Assembly (NCBI RefSeq): GCF_026151205.1
Contig: NC_087084.1
Span: 10,073,453-10,133,452 of the forward strand
Length of the DNA: 60,000 nt
Source: Bolinopsis microptera
Taxonomy: Eukaryota > Ctenophora > Tentaculata > Lobata > Bolinopsidae
Direction: 5' to 3'
Shown piece by piece: positions 45,170 through 55,284 of this stretch (positions are counted from its first letter, which is position 1; each line of letters opens with the position of its first letter). The position numbers and the translations under genes are program-made. The notes under the pieces were generated by a model that was given only the letters and a program-made list of their open reading frames with translations, was not told the origin of the DNA and did no database searches.

Positions 45170-48115
45170 GTTGTTGTGTAACAATGAAGTCTCGTGTCCC
45201 TAGTTAACAGGTCATTACTCACAGTCACTCAATTATCTGATAGTCTGATAGAAATATAATACATAATATATGTACATATCACAGCGCAACTGTTACGAGA
45301 GTGACTCAGTGACTGACTGTTACGAAATACGAATATTATCAAATAAATCATTATTTATCTGAATTAAAACTAAACTTACTGAATGACTTCTGATGAGTCT
45401 AAATGAAAAATGATAATAATAAAGATATGATATGGAGGTATAACTATAAAGTCTGACACTGACAGTCGTGCTTGCCAGCACTGTCATTTAGGTTACCAAC
45501 TGACCAACACTGAAAAATTTACGGAAAACTCTTAAAAAGCCAAATTAATGCTAGAATTCACGTGATCGCCTTATCGCCTATCAATTTGAACTAATCATCA
45601 GTGCAGAACGCATGATGACATTGATCAGTGAACGTTTAAACAATATAATGTAAGTTATTCTCCGTTATTATAAGAACAATGTAGGGCATGACTTGTAATT
45701 TAACGTCACTTATCTCCTTGTATGACGGAGCGTAATTCTTTTGTTTTTATTTCTAATGAGACAAGTTTCATGTTTTATTATACCCATTATCTTAATTAAT
45801 TAGACTATTTCGTGCAGATTAGAAGTAAAACGTGACCCCACTGAAATTGAAGATTATTGGGCGATAAAAAACAGCCATAAAAAGCCATAGAGCTCCATTT
45901 AATGGCGCAGACCAATGTATGAATATCACAAAAGGGCACGTTTCATTGTTTTTTCGAGATTAATTATAAACTAAATATCACAAAATAGCGATTATACTTT
46001 ACTTTTGTTAAATTATATTTAAATGTAAAACGTACGTATAGTTTCCGGGCGCCAGGACATTGTTCCTTTTGCTTAATTAACTAAAGTAATAACTGGCCAG
46101 TACGTCATGTAACGTAAAGTCTTGGCAAAGGTTAGTAAATATTATGTAACCAACATACCATGGTTGGGTAGTTACATTCTCTATTGAGTCATAATATACA
46201 AATCTTATAACGGTTGAGGTTATCTTACAATAAATCTTATAATGGTTAAGGTAAAAGTGACATGGCCTTCCATGGCTCATTGCTCAATTTTATGTATGAT
46301 TCTTCAAGAGAGAATCTCCGAAAACAAAACGCAATGGAAACTAGAATATTAATCCTCCCAAATAAGAACATTAAAACACTAACCTGATGGAGCCCCAACG
46401 TGTCCAGTGAGACAGCAGAATATCCTGATGGACCGCTGACCATCTCCTCCTGAGGAGATAAGGAGATAAGGAGATAAGGACGAGATAAGGAAAGGAGGAG
46501 ATAAGGAGGAGATAAGGAGGTTTAGTCTTACGGAACTAAAGATCTGTGTATATTATTCCATAATGATTATTAATATCATGAGTATTGGAGTAGTAATATT
46601 AATATTATGAGTATTTAGTAATAATATTAATATCATGATTAATAGTATAATGATAGAATTGTAACTTAGATATTTTCGGAAATATTTAACCAATGCTATA
46701 AAAGTATAAAGATTTTGTCGGAATTTTTGAAACTCATTCGTTGTTTCATTGCAGGAAATACCGATCTTGATACATTCGAACAACCCGGGGAAACAACATT
46801 TCTCTTTCTAACAATACCGAGTTGCTGGCAAGCTTATTATTATCCATGCAACCAACAATACAGTACAATAATCATACATTAAAAGTACAAAATAAAAGGT
46901 GGGAATTTTTTATGATTGTGATTAATTTATGGAGGTTAATATTAAGGGCGTTGTGAACTCATTGGAAACGGTGAAGTGATGAACAGTTTCTCTTTGTGGT
47001 CAGGTAATTATTTATTAATATGCGGACCATAAGTTAATATTAATGTATGATCCTTTACCATGAGTGGTCTCTAAAGTATGATCCATTTTCTCCCTCGAAG
47101 TGGGATTGGTTGTAACGACTGAGTTAACCTTCAAAGATTTACTTCATATCAAAGAGACACTCACAGCAACCAGTCTTTAATGCACAGAAATGGCATGATC
47201 ATTGTTTAATTTTTTAAATCAATCTTGAATGTTTTGATCGTCATGGCCTTTAGATAAATTATCTTATCGAACATGATACGTGTTGGAGCCCTTTATACTT
47301 ACTGAAGTTTTGCACGTAGAATTACAGGTAGAATTGCAGGTAGAATTACAGGTAGAATTGCAGGTAGAATTTTTATTGACGATGACAATCCTTTGCAGCT
47401 CGTAGCTCCCTTTGCGATCACGAGAGAAGCATGAGTTCATGCAGGGCGCAACAAATCTATTACATTTATTAGTAAGGATAAAACAGAGGGAATATTATGT
47501 TTAATGTATACTGTATAGTTCAAGGAATCTTTTAATCATCCTTGCGTCCTAGTAAAAAAGAGGCGTTTCTCTTGTATCAACTATAGTGAGGAGTGCTACA
47601 AATGTTGGAGGTCCTTTCAGGGGAAACCAGTCTAAGATCAGGGTTCCCTAACAGTAACACGATGTTGGGGTTACCTAACAGTAACACGATGTTGGGGTTT
47701 GTACTTGAAAGAAAGCATGTTTATTTGTTTTCTTTCTTTTTCTACAGTCTGTATTTCCACAGAGTACAAATCACAAAATAGAGTTAATCTAGACCAACCT
47801 GCAACAATGATCAGACACGACAAAGAGAATGACTAACCAAACTAAAGAACTGAAAACCTATTAATGCTAGTAACTTGACTGGTGAGGATTTTAGTGAGGT
47901 CCTGTGAGGGATCTGAGGTGTAAATTTACAATAACAGTGCACGTGCATTTCACTTTATGTGTGAGTTCAGCATATTATGTTTAATCCGTTTACGTTAGTA
48001 AATGCGTTATTAATTCGTGAACTCGAGCTAGCTCGAGATTATCATATTTGAACAATGATGGGGGGGGGGGTGTCCTGTCCTTTTTGGATTCTATGAGACA
48101 ACAGACGTGTTTTTT
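45170..48115. other. No certain gene; several small repeats
   Basis: Contains a purine-rich AGGAGATAAGG array (46441-46520), AT-rich ATTAATATCATGAGTATT repeats (46563-46645), a 12-bp GGTAGAATTRCA array (about 47315-47372), a 28-bp duplication (CCTAACAGTAACACGATGTTG, 47646-47699), and the minus-strand copy of the AATAAATGTAATAGATTTGT motif at 47451-47472. 47540-47590 shares GCGTTTCTCTTGTATC-like sequence with 55833-55855. A G10 run is at 48060-48069. No supportable exon. Confidence 0.5.
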
Positions 48116-48121
48116 GGGACA

Positions 48122-48352
48122 TTAGCGGACATTGACGGACCTTATATTAAAGGAAATTAGCCACACTTGACCGACAAATTTTTCAAATAACGCTGTTAAT
48201 TCACCAAATCTACCGCATTCTATCATCTTATCCGGGATCGCACCTACAACTACAAGCTGTCTCTGTGTTCTTGTGAATGATTCTGTATACATTCTGTAAA
48301 AGCATGTGTGTACTTGATCCAGGTTCTTCGTGATATCGGTAGAGTTAATCAT
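48122..48352 (-). CDS. Possible coding exon, unassigned
   Basis: A true ATG at 48352 opens 76 codons with balanced codon use: it begins MINSTDITKNLDQVHTCFY and contains QRQLVVVGAIPDKMIECG and FGELTALFEKFVG. It reads more like protein than most frames in the region, but I recognise no family, and a continuation by splicing (the frame crosses GTCGGTCAA|GTGTGG near 48165) could not be shown. It would be divergent from the rhodanese array, about 0.5 kb apart. Confidence 0.3.
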   Translation of the reverse strand: MINSTDITKNLDQVHTCFYRMYTESFTRTQRQLVVVGAIPDKMIECGRFGELTALFEKFVGQVWLISFNIRSVNVR

Positions 48353-48814
48353 ACTCAGATGTATACTACAGATTACAAATACGTGTCAATTTAACACATA
48401 ACTTGAATATTGAGGACTTGTAATTATTTTACGACACGTATCACAGCTCTAGAAGGCTCCAGTTTTATCCACACTAATTAAGATTAGGTTTTACACTAAT
48501 TATCGAATAATATGATTATCGAATCTCAGAAAGTTAGTAAGAATCTCAGCCCCAAATTCCAAAAGGAGGAACTTTTGTTTCCTTTAAGTTCACAACGACT
48601 CAAGATAACCGTAACGAAGCAGGAAACTTGGAGAGGAGAGTATGGGAACTAACATGCAGAACACGTTTTGAAACATCTCCCCAACAACGTGTTTTGTACA
48701 GGAACCTTCCTTTCAACCAGTGTTCAACCAGTGTTTAGTCCTTTTATCTGTTAATTATCACACCTAGCCGCTATCTCACAATCTTTCTCTACAATTCCGG
48801 AGCAATGCACGACT

Positions 48815-48867
48815 CATTTCTTGACGGACATCTCGTATTTCGTTTGTCGTGAATATTCCTCTCCAAG
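48815..48867 (+). promoter_or_regulatory. Conserved 53-bp leader before each array gene
   Basis: The 53 bp before the first ATG (from CATTTCTTGACGGACATCTC to CTCTCCAAG) recur before all four genes (50637-50689, 52456-52508, 54275-54327) with one substitution, although upstream of this point gene one is unrelated to the rest. The leader is pyrimidine-rich at its end and places AG directly before ATG, so it may be a 5' UTR with core promoter, or hold a splice or trans-splice acceptor. Confidence 0.5.
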
Positions 48868-49821
48868 ATGAAGATTGTCCTGTGTATCTCAGCTCTACTA
48901 GCTCTGTCCACAGCAGTGGATCAGATCTGCTTGAAGATGTCCCCATGTGGGGCAGACTGTTACTCCACGTGTGATAACCCCTGTAAATGTGATCTTAACG
49001 CTGAAGGGGGTGTTCCCTTCCCTCTGTACGGTGGGATATGTCAAGACGCTGGATTCTGTGAATCAGAATTCCTGGATCTGCAGGACTGTATTGAAGGAGG
49101 AGGACCAACCTGTCCTGGAGAGATGCTTGGAATGGACGAACTACTGAAGAGCTTCACCTCCTACGATTATAGAATTGATGTGAGGACTGTAGGAGAGTGG
49201 AATGAGGGCCATGCCCAGCTCTCCATCCCTACCCCGGGGCTTGCTTTTCATCCTGCCAAGAACTACCTTGATGTCTTGGAAGGCAAAGAAGACGCTAAGA
49301 TCTTGGTTTACTGTAGGTCTGGAGGCCGGGCATTCGACGCTTCCCAAAACCTTCTCCGGTACGGGTTCAACAACATCCACTCCTTCTATCACGGCGGATT
49401 CCCCAACTTAGAAGCTAGAATCATAGAGGTCTCAGAGCGAGACACAGAGAACCACCCTCACAAGAACTTGTGCTACATAACTGGAAGATCTGACATCTGT
49501 CCCACTCCCCTTCCTCGCTCTCACGTTGCCTCTGCTCAAGATATCTTCTCTTTGGGAGATAACGTGAAGTTAGTGGACGTCAGACCCCTTTCCTACAAAG
49601 AGAGTTTCGCTGAAGCTTCAAGAGCACCAGCAAACAAGAAGAAAGCCCTCAAGAGGTTCCTGAAGACAGTTGATAAAGACGTTGACACTCTCGTCACTTT
49701 CTGCGAAGAAGGCACGTTCGCCTTCATGGGAGCAAAGGCTTTGATCAACCTGGGATGGAGCGGTCCCATTTACTTCTACGATAACGGTGGTTACCAGGAC
49801 CTTAAGAAATTGTTTATGTAG
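48868..49821 (+). CDS. Predicted secreted Cys-rich protein with two rhodanese-like domains, copy 1
   Basis: A 317-residue intronless ORF. Residues 1-16 form a signal peptide (hydrophobic core LCISALLALSTA, cleavage likely near A16). Residues 17-82 hold ten cysteines (21, 27, 31, 35, 39, 41, 58, 64, 74, 82), suggesting five disulfides. Residues 87-190 are a rhodanese domain: YRIDVRTVGEWNEGH is the usual D-V-R...E...GH segment and VYCRSGGRAFDA the active loop, with candidate catalytic Cys149 and Arg154. Residues 217-317 are a second rhodanese-like domain (KLVDVRPLSY), but its loop FCEEGTFAF keeps Cys279 and lacks the loop Arg. Sulfur transfer is typical of rhodaneses; acting outside the cell or in the secretory pathway is my inference. 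It differs from copies 2-4 mostly in residues 60-190. Poly(A) signal ATTAAA is at 49941-49946. Confidence 0.93.
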   Translation: MKIVLCISALLALSTAVDQICLKMSPCGADCYSTCDNPCKCDLNAEGGVPFPLYGGICQDAGFCESEFLDLQDCIEGGGPTCPGEMLGMDELLKSFTSYDYRIDVRTVGEWNEGHAQLSIPTPGLAFHPAKNYLDVLEGKEDAKILVYCRSGGRAFDASQNLLRYGFNNIHSFYHGGFPNLEARIIEVSERDTENHPHKNLCYITGRSDICPTPLPRSHVASAQDIFSLGDNVKLVDVRPLSYKESFAEASRAPANKKKALKRFLKTVDKDVDTLVTFCEEGTFAFMGAKALINLGWSGPIYFYDNGGYQDLKKLFM

Positions 49822-50689
49822 AAGTGAGACTTATTATGAATGAGTTAAAGACTTAGATAAAAGTCGGGATAGTAGGTATAAGAACTTTTGGTTTTTGAGT
49901 CTATTCTTTATTGCAATAATTATAAATAGTTTCGAGGCGCATTAAAGAATTTGTTTTCCATATTGTATTCTGATTTGATTTTTGACTGTGTACTTGTAAG
50001 TTCTAGTCATATTGGTATTCAATAATTTTGATAATTTACTGAACTGAAATTCTAACTCATTCAATTTTTTACTGTGTGAAGTGTTGTCGAACTTTTTAAC
50101 AAGTTACGTGTTAAAATTTGCCATAATATCATCAATATATAGATTATGAACATTTTCATGTTTGATAACTCAAATTGAACTATGTAACATAGGTAAAAAA
50201 TCGGTAAATTTCAAGTTAAAATCCCAAAATGTTATCAGGATTCGGCGTCCTTGTCCTAGAGGTTGAACAATAATTTCTAACATCTGCAGTTTGGTACGAT
50301 TTTTCATCCTCAGCCATTCCTGCTGGGGCTACACTATATCACTACCCCTGAGGTATTGTTGTGCAGGACATGTAGCCAAGTTTCAGAAATCAAAACTCTG
50401 CTGAATGTTCTTGTCTATACTATCACGTACCAAACAAAAATATCTATTCTGCAACCATCTGTTCAGTCTAAATTAATTTTGAAAATAAACTATTTCTTAA
50501 ATTTAACATCTACTAAGCATTTAACTGTAAAACAATACATTTATAACACCTGCGAGAATACAATGGCCCCCTTTTCACACCTAGCCTAAATTAACACGGA
50601 CTGTCCGCCACGAATTCAATGCAATCTACAGCTGACCATTTCTTGACGGACATCTCGTATTTCGTTTGTCGTGAAGATTCCTCTCCAAG

Positions 50690-51643
50690 ATGAAGATTGT
50701 CCTGTGTCTCTCAGCTCTACTAGCTCTGTCCACAGCAGTGGATCAGATCTGCTTGAAGATGTCCCCATGTAAGGCAGACTGTTACTCCACGTGTGATAAC
50801 CCCTGTAAATGTGATCTAAACGCTGAAGGGGGTGTTCCCTTCCCTCTGTACGGTGGGATATGCCAGGAGGCCGGGTTCTGTGAATCTGAGTTCCTTGGCC
50901 GGGAAGAATGTATTAAAGAAGGAGGACCCTCCTGTCCTAGTAAAATGGTTGATATAGACGAGCTGCTGGAGAACTTCACCACGTACGACTTCAGAATAGA
51001 TGTAAGAAGTGTAGGAGAATGGGATGAGGGTCACGCGGAGATATCCTCTCTAGCACCTGGACTTGCAAATAGTCCTGCTGGAAACTATCTTCATATCTTG
51101 GAGGGTAAAGAAGACGGTAAGATCTTGGTTTATTGCAGGTCTGGAGGCAGAGCTTTTCAAGCATCGCAAAACCTCCTGAGGTACGGGTTCAGCAAGGTTC
51201 ATTCCTTCTACAACGGTGGATTCCAAACCTTGGCTGCTAAAGTAAAGGAGGTCTCAGAGCGAGACACAGAGAACCACCCTCACAAGAACTTGTGCTACAT
51301 AACTGGAGGATCTGACATCTGTCCCACTCCCCTTCCTCGCTCTCACGTCGCCTCTGCTCAAGATATCTTCTCTTTGGGAGATAACGTGAAGTTAGTGGAC
51401 GTCAGACCCCTTTCCTACAAAGAGAGTTTCGCTGAAGCTTCAAGAGCACCAGCAAACAAGAAGAAAGCCCTCAAGAGGTTCCTGAAGACAGTTGATGAAG
51501 AAGTTCACACTCTCGTCACTTTCTGCGAAGAAGGCACGTTTGCCTTCACGGGAGCAAAAGCTTTGATAAACCTGGGATGGAGCGGTCCCATTTACTTCTA
51601 CGATAACGGTGGTTACCAGAACCTTAAGAAATTATTTATGTAG
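50690..51643 (+). CDS. Predicted secreted Cys-rich protein with two rhodanese-like domains, copy 2
   Basis: 317 residues with the architecture of copy 1: signal peptide, ten-cysteine domain, rhodanese domain with CRSGGRAF loop, and second domain with CEEGTFAF loop. Against copy 1 the N-terminal 60 residues and residues 190-265 are almost unchanged, also at silent sites, while 60-190 differ often (for example GREECIKEGGPSC, DFRIDVRSVGEWDEGH). An NFT sequon near residue 95 is absent from copy 1, so glycosylation may differ. AATAAA at 51760-51765 lies about 117 bp after the stop. The spacer to copy 3 is 865 bp and carries a 101-codon frame without ATG start, which I regard as non-coding. Confidence 0.93.
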   Translation: MKIVLCLSALLALSTAVDQICLKMSPCKADCYSTCDNPCKCDLNAEGGVPFPLYGGICQEAGFCESEFLGREECIKEGGPSCPSKMVDIDELLENFTTYDFRIDVRSVGEWDEGHAEISSLAPGLANSPAGNYLHILEGKEDGKILVYCRSGGRAFQASQNLLRYGFSKVHSFYNGGFQTLAAKVKEVSERDTENHPHKNLCYITGGSDICPTPLPRSHVASAQDIFSLGDNVKLVDVRPLSYKESFAEASRAPANKKKALKRFLKTVDEEVHTLVTFCEEGTFAFTGAKALINLGWSGPIYFYDNGGYQNLKKLFM

Positions 51644-51759
51644 AAGTGAGACTTATTATGAATGAGTTAAAGACTTAGATAAAAGTCGGGATAGTAGGTA
51701 TAAGAACTTTTGGTTTTTGAGCCTATTCTTGATTACAATTATAAATAGTTTTGTGGCGC

Positions 51760-51765
51760 AATAAA
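51760..51765 (+). terminator. Poly(A) signal AATAAA after copy 2
   Basis: AATAAA followed by a GTTTTCC/T-rich stretch; the same hexamer is at 53579-53584 for copy 3, and ATTAAA replaces it at 49941 for copy 1. Confidence 0.6.
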
Positions 51766-52508
51766 GAATTTGTTTTCCACATTGTAGTCTGATTTGATTT
51801 TTAACTGTGTACTTGTAAGTTGTAGTCATATTGGTATTCAATAATTTTGATAATTTACTGAAATGAAATTCTAAATAATTCAATTTTTTACTGTGTGAAG
51901 TGTTGTCGAACTTTTTAACAAGTTACGTGTTAAAATTTGCCATAATATCATCAATATATGGATTATGAACATTTTCATGTTTGATAACTCAAATTGAACT
52001 ATGTAACATAGGTAAAAAATCGGTAAATTTCAAGTTAAAATCCCAAAATGTTATCAGGATTCGGCGTCCTCGTCCTAGAGGTTAAACAATAATTTCTAAC
52101 ATTTGCAGTTTGGTACGATTTTTCATCCTCAGCCATTCCTGCTGGAGCTACACTATATCACTACCCCTGAGGTATTGTTGTGCAGGACATGTAGCCAAGT
52201 TTCAGAAATCAAAGTTCTGCTGAATGTTCTTGTCTATACTATCACGTACCAAACAACCATATCTCTTCTGCAACCATCTGTTCAGTCTAAATTAATTTTG
52301 AAAATAAACTATTTCTTAAATTTAACATCTACTAAGCATTTAACTGTAAAACAATACATTTATAACACCTGCGAGAATACAATGGCCCCCTTTTCACACC
52401 TAGCCTAAATTAACACGGACTGTCCGCCACGAATTCAATGCAATCTACAGCTGACCATTTCTTGACGGACATCTCGTATTTCGTTTGTCGTGAAGATTCC
52501 TCTCCAAG

Positions 52509-53462
52509 ATGAAGATTGTCCTGTGTCTCTCAGCTCTACTAGCTCTGTCCACAGCAGTGGATCAGATCTGCTTGAAGATGTCCCCATGTAAGGCAGACTG
52601 TTACTCCACGTGTGATAACCCCTGTAAATGTGATCTAAACGCTGAAGGGGGTGTTCCCTTCCCTCTGTACGGTGGGATATGCCAGGAGGCCGGGTTCTGT
52701 GAATCTGAGTTCCTTGGCCGGGAAGAATGTATTAAAGAAGGAGGACCCTCCTGTCCTAGTAAAATGGTTGATATAGACGAGCTGCTGGAGAACTTCACCA
52801 CGTACGACTTCAGAATAGATGTAAGAAGTGTAGGAGAATGGGATGAGGGTCACGCGGAGATATCCTCTCTAGCACCTGGACTTGCAAATAGTCCTGCTGG
52901 AAACTATCTTCATATCTTGGAGGGTAAAGAAGACGGTAAGATCTTGGTTTATTGCAGGTCTGGAGGCAGAGCTTTTCAAGCATCGCAAAACCTCCTGAGG
53001 TACGGGTTCAGCAAGGTTCATTCCTTCTACAACGGTGGATTCCAAACCTTGGCTGCTAAAGTAAAGGAGGTCTCAGAGCGAGACACAAAGAACCACCCTC
53101 ACAAGAACTTGTGCTACATAACTGGAGGATCTGACATCTGTCCCACTCCCCTTCCTCGCTCTCACGTTGCCTCTGCTCAAGATATCTTCTCTTTGGGAGA
53201 TAACGTGAAGTTAGTGGACGTCAGACCCCTTTCCTACAAAGAGAGTTTCGCTGAAGCTTCAAGAGCACCAGCAAACAAGAAGAAAGCCCTCAAGAGGTTC
53301 CTGAAGACAGTTGATGAAGAAGTTCACACTCTCGTCACTTTCTGCGAAGAAGGCACGTTTGCCTTCACGGGAGCAAAAGCTTTGATAAACCTGGGATGGA
53401 GCGGTCCCATTTACTTCTACGATAACGGTGGTTACCAGAACCTTAAGAAATTATTTATGTAG
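52509..53462 (+). CDS. Predicted secreted Cys-rich protein with two rhodanese-like domains, copy 3
   Basis: Nearly identical to copy 2. The only protein change I find is residue 194, Glu to Lys (SERDTKNH), with one silent change in Val220. Leader, spacer and poly(A) signal (53579-53584) match copy 2 exactly by eye. This is either a very recent duplication, a recent gene conversion, or an assembly duplicate. Confidence 0.92.
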   Translation: MKIVLCLSALLALSTAVDQICLKMSPCKADCYSTCDNPCKCDLNAEGGVPFPLYGGICQEAGFCESEFLGREECIKEGGPSCPSKMVDIDELLENFTTYDFRIDVRSVGEWDEGHAEISSLAPGLANSPAGNYLHILEGKEDGKILVYCRSGGRAFQASQNLLRYGFSKVHSFYNGGFQTLAAKVKEVSERDTKNHPHKNLCYITGGSDICPTPLPRSHVASAQDIFSLGDNVKLVDVRPLSYKESFAEASRAPANKKKALKRFLKTVDEEVHTLVTFCEEGTFAFTGAKALINLGWSGPIYFYDNGGYQNLKKLFM

Positions 53463-54327
53463 AAGTGAGACTTATTATGAATGAGTTAAAGACTTAGATA
53501 AAAGTCGGGATAGTAGGTATAAGAACTTTTGGTTTTTGAGCCTATTCTTGATTACAATTATAAATAGTTTTGTGGCGCAATAAAGAATTTGTTTTCCACA
53601 TTGTAGTCTGATTTGATTTTTAACTGTGTACTTGTAAGTTGTAGTCATATTGGTATTCAATAATTTTGATAATTTACTGAAATGAAATTCTAAATAATTC
53701 AATTTTTTACTGTGTGAAGTGTTGTCGAACTTTTTAACAAGTTACGTGTTAAAATTTGCCATAATATCATCAATATATGGATTATGAACATTTTCATGTT
53801 TGATAACTCAAATTGAACTATGTAACATAGGTAAAAAATCGGTAAATTTCAAGTTAAAATCCCAAAATGTTATCAGGATTCGGCGTCCTCGTCCTAGAGG
53901 TTAAACAATAATTTCTAACATTTGCAGTTTGGTACGATTTTTCATCCTCAGCCATTCCTGCTGGAGCTACACTATATCACTACCCCTGAGGTATTGTTGT
54001 GCAGGACATGTAGCCAAGTTTCAGAAATCAAAGTTCTGCTGAATGTTCTTGTCTATACTATCACGTACCAAACAACCATATCTCTTCTGCAACCATCTGT
54101 TCAGTCTAAATTAATTTTGAAAATAAACTATTTCTTAAATTTAACATCTACTAAGCATTTAACTGTAAAACAATACATTTATAACACCTGCGAGAATACA
54201 ATGGCCCCCTTTTCACACCTAGCCTAAATTAACACGGACTGTCCGCCACGAATTCAATGCAATCTACAGCTGACCATTTCTTGACGGACATCTCGTATTT
54301 CGTTTGTCGTGAAGATTCCTCTCCAAG

Positions 54328-55278
54328 ATGAAGATTGTCCTGTGTCTCTCAGCTCTACTAGCTCTGTCCAAAGCAATAGATCAGATCTGCTTGAAAATGT
54401 CCCCATGTAAGGCAGACTGTTACTCCGCGTGTGATAACCCCTGTAAGTGTGATCTAAACGCTGAAGGGGGTGTTCCCTTCCCTCTGTACGGTGGGATATG
54501 CCAGGAGGCCGGGTTCTGTGAATCTGATTTCCTTGGCCGGGAAGAATGTATTAAAGAAGGAGGACCCTCCTGTCCTAGTAAAATGGTTGATATAGACGAG
54601 CTGCTGGAGAACTTCACCACGTACGACTTCAGAATAGATGTAAGAAGTGTAGGAGAATGGGATGAGGGTCACGCGGAGATATCCTCTCTAGCACCTGGAC
54701 TTGCAAATAGTCCTGCTGGAAACTATCTTCATATCTTGGAGGGTAAAGAAGACGGTAAGATCTTGGTTTATTGCAGGTCTGGAGGCAGAGCTTTTCAAGC
54801 ATCGCAAAACCTCCTGAGGTACGGGTTCAGCAAGGTTCATTCCTTCTACAACGGTGGATTCCAAACCTTGGCTGCTAAAGTAAAGGAGGTCTCAGAGCGA
54901 GACACAAAGAACCACCCTCACAAGAACTTGTGCTACATAACTGGAGGATCTGACATCTGTCCCACTCCCCTTCCTCGCTCTCACGTTGCCTCTGCTCAAG
55001 ATATCTTCTCTTTGGGAGATAACGTGAAGTTAGTGGACGTCAGACCCTTTTCCTACAAAGAGAGTTTCGCTGAAGCTTCAAGAGCACCAGCAAACAAGAA
55101 GAAAGCCCTCAAGAGGTTCCTGAAGACAGTTGATAAAGACGTTGACACTCTCGTTACATTTTGTGAAAAAGGAATTTTTGCCTTCATGGGAGCAAAAGCT
55201 TTGATCAACCTGGGATGGAGCGGTCCCATTTACTTCTACGATAACGGTGGTTACCAGGACCTTAAGAAATTGTTTTAG
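54328..55278 (+). CDS. Predicted secreted Cys-rich protein with two rhodanese-like domains, copy 4
   Basis: 316 residues. It follows copy 3 closely (it shares Lys194), with changes in the signal peptide end (SKAID), at residue 34 (Ser to... SACDNPC) and residue 67 (Glu to Asp). Its last 50 codons differ: DKDVDTLVTF as in copy 1, then a loop CEKGIFAF unlike any other copy, and a stop one codon early, so the terminal Met is missing. The 3' UTR is unrelated to that of copies 1-3; a CATTAAAAATG at about 55383 may be its poly(A) signal. The 3' end thus marks the edge of the duplicated unit and may preserve older sequence. Confidence 0.92.
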   Translation: MKIVLCLSALLALSKAIDQICLKMSPCKADCYSACDNPCKCDLNAEGGVPFPLYGGICQEAGFCESDFLGREECIKEGGPSCPSKMVDIDELLENFTTYDFRIDVRSVGEWDEGHAEISSLAPGLANSPAGNYLHILEGKEDGKILVYCRSGGRAFQASQNLLRYGFSKVHSFYNGGFQTLAAKVKEVSERDTKNHPHKNLCYITGGSDICPTPLPRSHVASAQDIFSLGDNVKLVDVRPFSYKESFAEASRAPANKKKALKRFLKTVDKDVDTLVTFCEKGIFAFMGAKALINLGWSGPIYFYDNGGYQDLKKLF

Positions 55279-55284
55279 TTTATC

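Larger units (their letters stand above)
48809..55278 (+). repeat. Tandem array of four ~1.82-kb gene units
   Basis: Gene starts are 48868, 50690, 52509 and 54328, giving periods of 1822, 1819 and 1819 bp. Units two and three, with their spacers, are almost identical: I find two substitutions in their coding parts and none in the spacers by eye. Homology begins about 53 bp before gene one and ends just before the stop of gene four, so unit one has a different upstream region and unit four a different 3' region from the others. Confidence 0.95.

Noticed and set aside
44865-45228. Minus-strand frames rich in VTVLQCYS
   Set aside because: By-products of the 8-bp CACTGTAA microsatellite.
50356-54227. 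Conserved 77-101-codon frames in each spacer of the rhodanese array, ending about 100 bp before the next gene
   Set aside because: They are conserved only because the whole unit was recently duplicated; the longer versions have no ATG start, and the unit-one version is shorter because its upstream sequence differs.
50782-54672. Minus-strand frames of 66-83 codons inside the rhodanese genes
   Set aside because: Antisense shadows of the real coding frames.
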